Virus record (IMG/VR): IMGVR_UViG_3300042542_005175
Span: 1 to 44,102 of that record
Length of the DNA stretch: 44,102 nucleotides
Reading direction: 5' to 3' (one strand)
From: a virus
This document shows, one piece after another, positions 14,135-21,187 of the stretch. The notes below the pieces were generated by a model. That model was not told where the DNA came from and searched no databases. It worked only from the letters and a program-made list of their open reading frames with translations. The first letter of the stretch is position 1. Every line of letters begins with the position of its first letter. The translations under genes and the position numbers were made by a program.

Positions 14135-15172
14135 ATGGAATCACAATATCCAGGAGTCTACACCGGATTGGTTGAAGACAATAAGGACCCAGAGAAGCTT
14201 GGAAGGCTCAAGGTTCGGGTGCCCATTGCGTATGGAAATTCAAGCCAGGTTTCCACTGCTCAACTTCCATGGGCTCTTTCTCGTGGTTTGCCTGCTGGTG
14301 GGTCCTCAAAGTCTGGTGGCATAGATTGGTTGCCAGACATTGGTGACCAAGTATGGGTAACATTCTTGGACGGTGAGCCTGAGAAACCACTGTGGGAGTG
14401 GGCCACCCAGAGTCGACCTCAAGCCAAGAAGTTTCCTCTTCACCAATACGACAAGAATGGCAAGCCGTTTAGAGCAGCCCTCACCAAGTATGGTCACACA
14501 GTTGAAATCAACGAGACTTCAGTGCTTCTGGTTACAGCCAAGGGCAACGTCATACTCTTGGACGATGGTGTGGATGGACTGATCATAAGAGCCAACCAGG
14601 ATCTTCAGATAAGCGTTCAAGAGATCAACGCTATTATCAGCTCACTCCAAGTTAGTGCGGCTGATCAAATCTTCTTTGAGACGCAGAAAGGCTTTTCAGT
14701 AAAAGCCACTGACATGGCTATCTCACTGGATGAGGACCTGATCCAGATTGTGGGACGATACTCACTCTTTGTGGGCGCTGCGCTATTCACCATCATTGAC
14801 GGCACCATAACACTGGCTGACGCAGCTGGTTCAACAATTGTGTTTGATGGCAATGGAAACATTGCCATATCCACAGGCAGTGGATCATATGTCAGTCTAA
14901 CACCAACCACGGTGTCAGTATCAACACCAGACCAAAGTTCAGTAATAATTGGTGAGCTAGGGATTCAAGTCTCAGCTCAAAATATCCTGATCAATGGTGG
15001 CAACATAGCCTTGGGTGCCATGGCTAGAACGCCAGTGGTGCTGACAGACTTGATGCTAGCGGCCTTCAATTCTCATACTCATTCGAATGGCAATGATGGA
15101 TCGCCCACTGGAACGCCTATCGTTCCTTTAACCCCGCAAATGATAGGCTCCACAACCACAATAGCTCAATAG
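14135..15172 (+). CDS. baseplate central spike protein (gp5/VgrG/gpV-like)
   Basis: A 345-residue protein. Residues 1-95 form the OB-fold of gp5/VgrG: YPGVYTGLVEDNKDPEKLGR, LKVRVPIAYG, then WLPDIGDQVWVTFLDGEPEK and LWEWATQSRP. Residues about 110-300 are a repetitive beta-helix (VLLVTAKGNVILLDDGVDG, AGSTIVFDGNGNIAIST, SVIIGELGIQVSAQNILING), as in spike shafts. The tip contains H314-T-H316 followed by SNGNDGSPTGTP, like the His-x-His tips that hold an iron ion in P2 gpV-type spikes. No lysozyme domain is present, unlike T4 gp5. The trimer would pierce the outer membrane. TATAAGTA just before the ATG is noted but not called a promoter. Confidence 0.85.
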   Translation: MESQYPGVYTGLVEDNKDPEKLGRLKVRVPIAYGNSSQVSTAQLPWALSRGLPAGGSSKSGGIDWLPDIGDQVWVTFLDGEPEKPLWEWATQSRPQAKKFPLHQYDKNGKPFRAALTKYGHTVEINETSVLLVTAKGNVILLDDGVDGLIIRANQDLQISVQEINAIISSLQVSAADQIFFETQKGFSVKATDMAISLDEDLIQIVGRYSLFVGAALFTIIDGTITLADAAGSTIVFDGNGNIAISTGSGSYVSLTPTTVSVSTPDQSSVIIGELGIQVSAQNILINGGNIALGAMARTPVVLTDLMLAAFNSHTHSNGNDGSPTGTPIVPLTPQMIGSTTTIAQ

Positions 15173-15173
15173 C

Positions 15174-15545
15174 ATGGCCACCTTACCCTCAGTTGGAGTC
15201 AATTGGCAGAGATCCTCAGTGTCGGTGGACAAAGCGTCCAACACTATCACAATTGTCATATCTCTGCCACTGCCCACGGTGGCTTTGCCACCCATATCAA
15301 TTGGCTTTCCACCCAAGCTGCCACTGCTTAAAGTTCCTATCATTCCAGAAGCTTTACGAGCAATTGCTGCTGCACTAGCTCAGCTACAGAAGATCATTGA
15401 AAAACTGCTGTCGCTTATTCCAAGAGCGGCCATACGACTCGTAGTGAAATTGGGACCAGTCACAATCATAGACGAAACATTTACAACGGCTGATGCGCTA
15501 GCCGCCACAATTGCTTTGTCTCTGTGCAACAAGAGCAAGAAGTAA
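15174..15545 (+). CDS. hypothetical hydrophobic virion-type protein
   Basis: A 123-residue protein starting 2 bases after the spike stop. The middle is rich in Pro, Ile and Leu (VISLPLPTVALPPISIGFPP and LPLLKVPIIPEALRAIA), then a hydrophobic helix ALAQLQKIIEKLLSLIP. No signal peptide or classical membrane segment is obvious, because the hydrophobic stretches are broken by Pro. The position in the spike-baseplate run suggests a baseplate or spike-associated role, which is inference. Not recognised. Confidence 0.6.
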   Translation: MATLPSVGVNWQRSSVSVDKASNTITIVISLPLPTVALPPISIGFPPKLPLLKVPIIPEALRAIAAALAQLQKIIEKLLSLIPRAAIRLVVKLGPVTIIDETFTTADALAATIALSLCNKSKK

Positions 15546-15546
15546 T

Positions 15547-16143
15547 ATGGCAAACTATAATGGATGTGAAATTATTGATGCTGCCATAAGTGGCATGGTG
15601 TCAAAGATGGGAACTCTCAACAACAAAGTCAATGGTTTGAGGAGATTAGCCCAGCTTATAGAGCAAGCGTCTGATCCTCGTACCCTGATTCCAGACATTA
15701 ACGCGCTGGTTCCAATTGACAGGATTGACGTACAAAGCTACGAGAATCTTAGAAACTCCTGTCCATTTCTAGATCTTCCTTCAGCCGCAGAGGGACTAGC
15801 GAGACTAAAGTCCGATCTGAATCAGGCTTACAATGCACTTATTGCCAAACTGAGGCTTCACCCATTTCTTCAGCTTCAACGGCTTGTAGACCAACTTGAT
15901 CGACTCATTGCACAGTCTGGCGTGGACTATGCTTGCGTATTGCAGTATCTGCAATGTGCTCAAGCTGCGTGTCAAGCTGCTGGTCAGATATCGGCCACGC
16001 TCGAGAGGAACGCTACTATCGTTGATGAGTATGGCAAGAACATTCTAAACACAACATCTGCTGTGCTTTCAGAACGGGCTCAAGCCAAAGTAACGGAGAT
16101 CAAGAGTGTTATAAGCCAGGTTGAAAATCTGTCCAATCCATAA
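15547..16143 (+). CDS. hypothetical helical virion-type protein
   Basis: I start this at the ATG at 15547 (198 residues), one base after the preceding stop, instead of an upstream in-frame TTG that would lie inside the previous gene. The protein is nearly all alpha-helical, with heptad-like stretches (NKVNGLRRLAQLIEQA, LNQAYNALIAKLRL, LQLQRLVDQLDRLIAQS, KVTEIKSVISQVENL) and a Cys/Ala-rich part (VLQYLQCAQAACQAAG). It could be a baseplate or tail component with coiled-coil contacts. No family is recognised. Confidence 0.65.
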   Translation: MANYNGCEIIDAAISGMVSKMGTLNNKVNGLRRLAQLIEQASDPRTLIPDINALVPIDRIDVQSYENLRNSCPFLDLPSAAEGLARLKSDLNQAYNALIAKLRLHPFLQLQRLVDQLDRLIAQSGVDYACVLQYLQCAQAACQAAGQISATLERNATIVDEYGKNILNTTSAVLSERAQAKVTEIKSVISQVENLSNP

Positions 16144-16157
16144 AAGTATTTAAGACC

Positions 16158-16724
16158 ATGAGACCACAGGGTTTTGTAACCATTTCAAAGTTGACTCGTC
16201 CTGATGGGCGAGAGATATCCACACAGGAGGCTGTTGACAAGGGTCTCATCAAGCCACTATCCAAGAAGCCATCTGGCTGGGGAATCCAGAAACACGAGAT
16301 ACCTCTGGGCCACAATCTATTCACGGATGAAGGTCGCCAGACCATGGCCTATGCCTTTGGCTTTCGTAGTCCCATTGTGAACTACGTCTGCACACAGTTT
16401 GGAATTGGAACGGGTACTACTCCTCCCAAGGTTACTGATGTGGCCTTGGAATCACCACTGACTTTCTACGATTCAGACTCCAGTGGAACCCCAGACAGCC
16501 AGTATAAGCCAATATCCAAGGCCTCGTTCCCCTACCCATTTATTGTAGACATTGAACTTCCACTGGCTTACAGCGAAGCTAACACTTATCTTATCACAGA
16601 GCTTGGACTATTTACTGGGTCCAGTGGTGGGGGTGGAAACACATTGTTGGCCCGCAAGGTTATCCTTGGCTACAACAAAGACTCCAGTTTGGCTCCCACA
16701 TTTGTGTGGCGCCTTCGCTTCTAA
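16158..16724 (+). CDS. baseplate/tail-fibre-connector-type protein
   Basis: A 188-residue protein with pieces seen in several phage baseplate and tail-collar proteins: GHNLFTDEGRQTMAYAFG, then FGIGTGTTPPKVTDVALESPL, and near the end ITELGLFTGSSGGGG followed by LLARKVILG (the 'iTElGLf...g.lla.r' pattern). These modules usually sit at the attachment points of tail fibres. It lies in the plus-strand baseplate run behind the spike. The module type is recognisable; the exact subunit is not. The upstream gap of 14 bases has no Shine-Dalgarno sequence. Confidence 0.6.
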   Translation: MRPQGFVTISKLTRPDGREISTQEAVDKGLIKPLSKKPSGWGIQKHEIPLGHNLFTDEGRQTMAYAFGFRSPIVNYVCTQFGIGTGTTPPKVTDVALESPLTFYDSDSSGTPDSQYKPISKASFPYPFIVDIELPLAYSEANTYLITELGLFTGSSGGGGNTLLARKVILGYNKDSSLAPTFVWRLRF

Positions 16725-16750
16725 ACGTGTAGTTAACACGAAGAGATTTT

Positions 16751-17179
16751 ATGCCAGTAAAAATTCAATCTGTGGGCAAAGGAAAATACAGGGTTTCAAC
16801 TCCACATGGAACCAAGGCCAAGCATACCACCAAGGCCAAAGCTGAGAAGCAGAAGAGACTTCTCAATGCCATTGATCATGGTTTTAAGCCCACTGCCCGG
16901 CCAGCTAAAAAGAAGACTCGTACTGAGAGCCTCGCACTAAAGGTTGTCCAAACTCTGTTGGAAAATGTCAAGGAAAAACTTAGTCGATTCCTTTTAGATG
17001 ACATTGACAGCGATTATAGCTTTTACTCAAGAGTTAGTAAGTATCTTCGTGGCCGTGTGCTTAGGTCTGAGGAGGAATGGGAAAGTGCACGGAGTGGACA
17101 AGAGCTAGTTGATGAACTCTGCTCAGGCTGTCCTGAAACAAAGATACAGTCACTTTTAAGAAAACTACAAGAAGACTAA
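16751..17179 (+). CDS. hypothetical basic protein
   Basis: A 142-residue protein. The first 45 residues (VGKGKYRVSTPHGTKAKHTT, KAKAEKQKRLLNAIDHG) are Lys-rich with a small beta hairpin; a similar lead-in occurs in small phage proteins of unknown role, so it may be a portable module for DNA or protein binding. The rest is helical, ending with a Cys pair (LCSGCPETK) and a basic helix. GAAGAGA, 5 bases before the ATG, is one of the few weak Shine-Dalgarno-like sites in the window. The function is unknown. Confidence 0.6.
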   Translation: MPVKIQSVGKGKYRVSTPHGTKAKHTTKAKAEKQKRLLNAIDHGFKPTARPAKKKTRTESLALKVVQTLLENVKEKLSRFLLDDIDSDYSFYSRVSKYLRGRVLRSEEEWESARSGQELVDELCSGCPETKIQSLLRKLQED

Positions 17180-17180
17180 C

Positions 17181-17534
17181 ATGCATACTTTCATTCAAGA
17201 TACCAACACAGTCACGTCATCCACACTCGAGATGTGGAGAGTGCTTCAGTCCAGCCCAATCAACTTCTTCGTAACACTGAAGAATGTTGGTGACAACAAT
17301 ATTGACTACCAGTTCCAGGAGTCATCTGATGGTGTCACATGGGCCAACATTGCTTCCACGAGTGGAACACTCACTCCAGCAGGTGGAAGTCAAATCATCT
17401 CGTACAAGATCAACTCCAGCTTGGCCATGGTGAGACTGACGGCTTCAGCCAGCAGTGGTTCCACCATTGACTTTGCTGTGAGTCGTTACTTCAACAGAGC
17501 TCAGTATGGACCTCTGCCACTCTTGTCTCTATGA
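17181..17534 (+). CDS. beta-sandwich virion-type protein, paralogue of 11084 and 32723
   Basis: A 117-residue protein that is almost entirely one beta-sandwich domain. FFVTLKNVGDNNIDYQFQES, then DGVTWANIASTSGTLTPAG, then ISYKINSSLAMVRLTASAS follow the same order as the domains in the genes at 11084 and 32723 ('NVGD...lq...', 'n.gs.vTl...g.k.lsy', 'v.l....sg.s...'). Such domains decorate capsids or tails. It starts one base after the preceding stop and overlaps the next gene by 4 bases. The similarity is by pattern and should be checked by profile search. Confidence 0.65.
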   Translation: MHTFIQDTNTVTSSTLEMWRVLQSSPINFFVTLKNVGDNNIDYQFQESSDGVTWANIASTSGTLTPAGGSQIISYKINSSLAMVRLTASASSGSTIDFAVSRYFNRAQYGPLPLLSL

Positions 17535-17986
17535 ACACTGAGACAAAAGCAGCCAAGCTGATATCAGCTTTGTTAGGCGAAGAAGGCCCTGATGACTATC
17601 TCAAAAACTTGGGAATAGTTCGTCAGTCAAAGACGTCCAATCCACCGCCATCACCAGACAAAACGATTGACATCAAGCCAGACAGTTTGACTGGCAAGTT
17701 GTTGAGTGGAACTGCCCTGGACTATGGCAGTGATGACATGGATGCAGATGAACTGTTGGAAAAGTGGGCCGAAAAACGGCTAAACTCACACCTACGAGCC
17801 GACCGTAATTCTATTGAGGCCCTACTCAACGATCTTGATACCAGTTTGGATGATTATCTCGAGTATAACGAGGATATCTACAACCAGATCATAGAGCAAG
17901 TAATAGAACAACTTGAGAGTAGCAAAGATGATCCGAATGGTTGGTTTCAAATGCTTAAGGCCCACCTAGAGGATGAGCAAGACTAA
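17531..17986 (+). CDS. hypothetical acidic protein
   Basis: A 151-residue acidic protein (for example ALDYGSDDMDADELLEKW and SIEALLNDLDTSLDDYLEYN), helical in its C-terminal half and probably disordered around residues 30-55. It is the last gene of the plus-strand baseplate run and overlaps the end of the convergent exonuclease gene by 4 bases. I do not recognise it; an assembly or chaperone role would suit its charge but is speculation. Confidence 0.6.
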   Translation: MNTETKAAKLISALLGEEGPDDYLKNLGIVRQSKTSNPPPSPDKTIDIKPDSLTGKLLSGTALDYGSDDMDADELLEKWAEKRLNSHLRADRNSIEALLNDLDTSLDDYLEYNEDIYNQIIEQVIEQLESSKDDPNGWFQMLKAHLEDEQD

Positions 17987-18825
17987 ATGTCATCAACTGA
18001 CACAGGCACAGCATCATAGTATCCCTTAGAATACTGCTCTCTTACTTCTCCGAGATTGGCGTCACTCAATTCATGTGGGTGACGCCAATTTAGTTTTTGT
18101 GGACCTGACTCCAATACTGCATCCTGATGGAGTATGGTGGCCTCAAGACAGTCGTAGAATGTTTGCTTAAGAGGCTCTGGAATCTGATCATCCACAACAA
18201 GTACAGCTTCCTCAAAGGAAGAACCATGTGGCACAGACTCGAAGAGTTTGGCAACCTTAGCTGGTCCCCAACCTTTGATACCAGATATGCCATCACCTGG
18301 ATCACCCAATATGGCCAAAGCTATGGAGATGTGTGATGGCCTTTTGATAGTCCACTTTTCAATGACCTCCTCAGTGGTGAGAAGCTTCTTTTTGTTAAGA
18401 CAGTAGTAACCGACAACTCTATCCTTACGACAATCCATCAATTGCTGCAGGTCTTTATCACCAGAAACCACATAGATTTCCTGGGATACCAAGTCGCTGT
18501 AGACCACAGAAGCCACAAGGTCATCAGCCTCATGTTCCATTGAACGTATCTGTGGACAAGACCACAACCAGTCAACGTGATCTTGAAAACTGGCCCGATG
18601 GTCATCGTAGCCCTCAGGCTTTTCACCACGAACCTTCTCAGACTTGGATTTGCCATCCCAACACAGTATGGCTCTGGTGGCCTTGGTATGGTTGATCACC
18701 CCTAAGAATGATCGTATTCCAGCAATCACCGGATCAGTTCCAGAGCGTTGAGCAGCGAAAAATGCACGAGCATACAGGCTGCTAGCATCGATGACTATGT
18801 CAATGTCTGTGGGGCTAGATTTCAT
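17983..18825 (-). CDS. 5'-3' exonuclease, FEN family (T4 RNase H-like)
   Basis: A 280-residue FEN-family nuclease. D13 in VIDASSLYARAFF begins the metal site, CWDGKSKSEKVRGE is the helical-arch lead-in, EHEADDLVASVVYSD carries the acidic cluster, VVSGDKDLQQLM the next two Asp, and GDPGDGISGIKGWGPAKVAKL the last Asp and the helix-3-turn-helix that grips double-stranded DNA. It is expected to remove RNA primers and flaps from lagging strands, as T4 RNase H does (305 residues). The ATG overlaps the stop of a 39-residue gene upstream. All key acids are visible. Confidence 0.87.
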   Translation of the reverse strand: MKSSPTDIDIVIDASSLYARAFFAAQRSGTDPVIAGIRSFLGVINHTKATRAILCWDGKSKSEKVRGEKPEGYDDHRASFQDHVDWLWSCPQIRSMEHEADDLVASVVYSDLVSQEIYVVSGDKDLQQLMDCRKDRVVGYYCLNKKKLLTTEEVIEKWTIKRPSHISIALAILGDPGDGISGIKGWGPAKVAKLFESVPHGSSFEEAVLVVDDQIPEPLKQTFYDCLEATILHQDAVLESGPQKLNWRHPHELSDANLGEVREQYSKGYYDAVPVSVDDI

Positions 18826-18934
18826 TGTTCAGCATTGATGGATCGAATGGCGCTGGCTCCTTGTTGGCCTCGTTGTGCCACTCAATGAACCAGTCAAGTG
18901 CATAATCTGGAACCTGGAGAAGGTCCACATTCAT
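18815..18934 (-). CDS. small protein (39 residues)
   Basis: An ATG at 18934 opens a 39-residue frame, beginning MNVDLLQVPDYALDWFIEWH, ending LNNEI with TAG at 18815. It fills exactly the space between the gp26-like gene (stop at 18945) and the exonuclease gene, overlapping the latter's ATG by 11 bases, which is the coupling pattern used across the window. Codon use matches the neighbours. It is rich in Trp and acidic residues; the family is unknown. Confidence 0.6.
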   Translation of the reverse strand: MNVDLLQVPDYALDWFIEWHNEANKEPAPFDPSMLNNEI

Positions 18935-18944
18935 GTTTCGGCAA

Positions 18945-19766
18945 TTAGTTGCCACCATCCACACCCGGTGCCACCTGTCGTACAGGGCCCTTTCGGATTC
19001 TCTGACGAAAAAACTCGGAGTCCAGCTGGACCGGCACGCTGAACTCCACCTTGCATCTATTGCATGAGTACTTGATCTCAGTGCTCAAGTGAGGGTCCAG
19101 CTCACGCCGCATGAGATTAAAGTAAAGCTGATCAGCCGGAGAAAGAGCTCCGTACCAACGATCAACCTCCTCCAACGAGTCAGGCTTTCCACCACCAACA
19201 GCAACAACGCCCCATAGCAGCTCGGCTGACTCTCGCCTTACAGTCGCATTTTCAATCTCAGTCCGTTGGTCCAGACGTTGAACATCACCCACGGTGAGAG
19301 GTCGGATTGAAACCTCGTCCTTACAATCAGGCAATGTGAAATTATCATAGCCAATGTATCCATCGGCCTTGGCACCAACCATCTCCATATCATCTGGGAT
19401 ACGGATGATATCCTCTGGGTGTACAAAGCCACAGGCTGTACACTTAGCCTGATGGGCATAGACAGAGTTGTTTCTCATGGCCCGTGAGACCAAGAGAATG
19501 GTTTGAACATCACTATACACCAGTTTCTGGACTGGGCATTGGCCAAGAGGAACAACACGCTGTACGGCCTGAACAAGGAAATCATTAGGCGTAAGTCCCT
19601 GGTTCTTTACCACCCAATCGTCCATCTTGGAATCCCATGGATAGATCGTGATCTCACCCTTTGGAAAGTGGTCCAGTGTGGAGAAACCACCAGACAGCAA
19701 GCGAATCTTCTTGGAGAATTTTTCTCGTGTCGGCCGAAAATCCTGAATGTTACTCTTGATCGCCAT
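18945..19766 (-). CDS. baseplate hub assembly protein, T4 gp26-like (candidate)
   Basis: From the ATG at 19766 the protein has 273 residues; an ATG at 19784 is in frame but overlaps the divergent kinase start region more. The middle segment YDNFTLPDCKDEVSIRPLTVGDVQRLDQ matches the 'lp..g....v.vRPlt..de..l' signature of T4-type baseplate hub assembly proteins. Two CxxC pairs, CTACGFVH about residue 109 and CNRCKVEF near the C-terminus, probably form one zinc site. T4 gp26 is about 208 residues, so this protein is longer. It leads a minus unit with the 39-residue gene and the exonuclease. Family assignment by pattern only. Confidence 0.55.
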   Translation of the reverse strand: MAIKSNIQDFRPTREKFSKKIRLLSGGFSTLDHFPKGEITIYPWDSKMDDWVVKNQGLTPNDFLVQAVQRVVPLGQCPVQKLVYSDVQTILLVSRAMRNNSVYAHQAKCTACGFVHPEDIIRIPDDMEMVGAKADGYIGYDNFTLPDCKDEVSIRPLTVGDVQRLDQRTEIENATVRRESAELLWGVVAVGGGKPDSLEEVDRWYGALSPADQLYFNLMRRELDPHLSTEIKYSCNRCKVEFSVPVQLDSEFFRQRIRKGPVRQVAPGVDGGN

Positions 19767-19790
19767 GACACTAAGAACATGCATCGGTTC

Positions 19791-20402
19791 ATGTTCTTGA
19801 AAGGTATGAACGTTACTTTCGCCTTTTCAGGTCCCTGTAATGCTGGAAAGACTACACTGATGCACAAGATCAAGGACCGGTTTGGCAGCAGGGTCCACAT
19901 TGTGGGTGAGTGCATCAGAGACAAGATCACATCAATTGATGTGGTCAGAAACTCGGCACAAAACTACTTCAGACTGCAGCAGAAGGTAGTGATGGAGAAG
20001 ATTCGCCTTGAGGATGAAGCTCAGCATGGCAGTGGCAAGTTGATCCTAGTGGACAGAAGTTTGGCAGACTCACTTTTCTACACGACTTTCTACATTGATA
20101 TCAAGGCTCTCACTGAGACTCAAAAGGTTGAGTATGTCAACTTCGTAAAGACAGTCACTGAGACAGCCAAGGCCAAGAAAAGGTATGACATCGTGTTCAT
20201 GATGCAACCACTGCCCATCACGATCAAAGACCCCATGAGGCCGAATGATCTGATGGTCACTCAGACCATTGAGCACCAGCTCATTGAAACTTTGAACATT
20301 GGTTTGTTTACAGGATTGTCCAAGTTGACTAAGGTAGACGTACGCAAGGAAGAAGACCAAATCCTCAGTGCCTGCGAGGAAGCCTTGTCAGAAATTGCAT
20401 GA
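19791..20402 (+). CDS. P-loop nucleotide kinase-like ATPase (AAA_28/NadR-type)
   Basis: I start this at the ATG at 19791 (203 residues; 19779 and 19806 are also possible) because the P-loop should lie close to the N-terminus; a longer frame reaching back to 19503 lies over the divergent gene. MNVTFAFSGPCNAGKTTL holds the Walker A loop (GPCNAGKTT), HIVGECIRDKI the switch-like segment and LILVDRSLADSLFY the Walker B/DRS part, as in the NadR/AAA_28 nucleoside kinase-like group. It overlaps the dCMP-hydroxymethylase-like gene by 4 bases, so a role in phosphorylating the modified nucleotide (5-hm-dCMP kinase function, as T4 gp1 does) is attractive. The fold is secure; that substrate is inferred. 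Confidence 0.7.
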   Translation: MFLKGMNVTFAFSGPCNAGKTTLMHKIKDRFGSRVHIVGECIRDKITSIDVVRNSAQNYFRLQQKVVMEKIRLEDEAQHGSGKLILVDRSLADSLFYTTFYIDIKALTETQKVEYVNFVKTVTETAKAKKRYDIVFMMQPLPITIKDPMRPNDLMVTQTIEHQLIETLNIGLFTGLSKLTKVDVRKEEDQILSACEEALSEIA

Positions 20403-21187
20403 ACCTCGTCGTAGACAACGTACCACAAGCATTCTCCCAACTAAACAGACACCTCAGTGAGTCAGGCTCCGAGGTGTCTGGATATTTGGAGGCCATTAAC
20501 GCTAGGATTGTAATCAACAACCCTCAGCAGAGGGTGGCCGCTGTTCGTAGTGACAACGGCTGCTTTGTCCCCTATATGGGACTTCAGTGGGCATGGTATG
20601 CCTATACACACCAAGACACGGCCCTGAAAGAATACTACCCAGAAGCCTGGCAGAGAGCCACTAAAGGTGATGTTAACTCAAACTACGGTCAGTATGTTTG
20701 GGCTGAATCACAATTCCACAACTGCTTCAAGTTGTTGCGTGATGATCCTAACACACGCAGAGCGGTGATCATGTTCAACCGAAAGGAGGTGGCCATGTCA
20801 TCTACAAATGACCATATCTGCACAACGTCTCTTCAGTTTTTGGCTCGTGATGGTCAACTTCACCTGATAACCACTATGCGTTCCAACGAATTGCACTTTG
20901 GATTTCGCACAGATGTGGTGTTCTTCACAATGCTTCAAGAGATTATGGCCACAATTCTTGGCCTTAAACTTGGTACTTATTGCCACAATGTTGGGTCACT
21001 CCATGTTAAGAAAGACAAGATCACACACGAACATGTCACATTGATTGACTGGCCCAAGTTTTGTTTCGCAGAGCTGCCACACCTCATTGAACTCAGACAG
21101 TTCTTTAACCCAAATCCAAAATTTACCAAAAGCACGTTTGAACTGACCAACCTTTTACAAGACAATCTCAGATTTTTTAAGTCATGA
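20399..21187 (+). CDS. dCMP hydroxymethylase-like enzyme (thymidylate synthase fold)
   Basis: A 262-residue thymidylate synthase homologue. NYGQYVW (95-101) is the folate/dUMP loop, DHICTTSLQF (138-147) carries catalytic Cys141, MRSNELHFGF (160-169) the phosphate-binding Arg-Ser, and LHVKKD the late conserved His. The residue that reads the base is Asn in thymidylate synthase (RSxDxxLGxPFN). Here the aligned segment is RSNELHFGFRTD, placing Asp172 at that position. T4 dCMP hydroxymethylase uses the same Asn-to-Asp change to accept cytosine. It would transfer a hydroxymethyl from methylene-THF to dCMP. It overlaps both neighbours (kinase, carbamoyltransferase) by 4 bases. The family is certain, cytosine preference is a strong inference. 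Confidence 0.8.
   Translation: MNLVVDNVPQAFSQLNRHLSESGSEVSGYLEAINARIVINNPQQRVAAVRSDNGCFVPYMGLQWAWYAYTHQDTALKEYYPEAWQRATKGDVNSNYGQYVWAESQFHNCFKLLRDDPNTRRAVIMFNRKEVAMSSTNDHICTTSLQFLARDGQLHLITTMRSNELHFGFRTDVVFFTMLQEIMATILGLKLGTYCHNVGSLHVKKDKITHEHVTLIDWPKFCFAELPHLIELRQFFNPNPKFTKSTFELTNLLQDNLRFFKS

Noticed and set aside
19503-19790. N-terminal extension of the P-loop kinase frame
   Set aside because: It lies antisense over the gp26-like gene and adds about 96 residues without a domain before a P-loop that is normally N-terminal.
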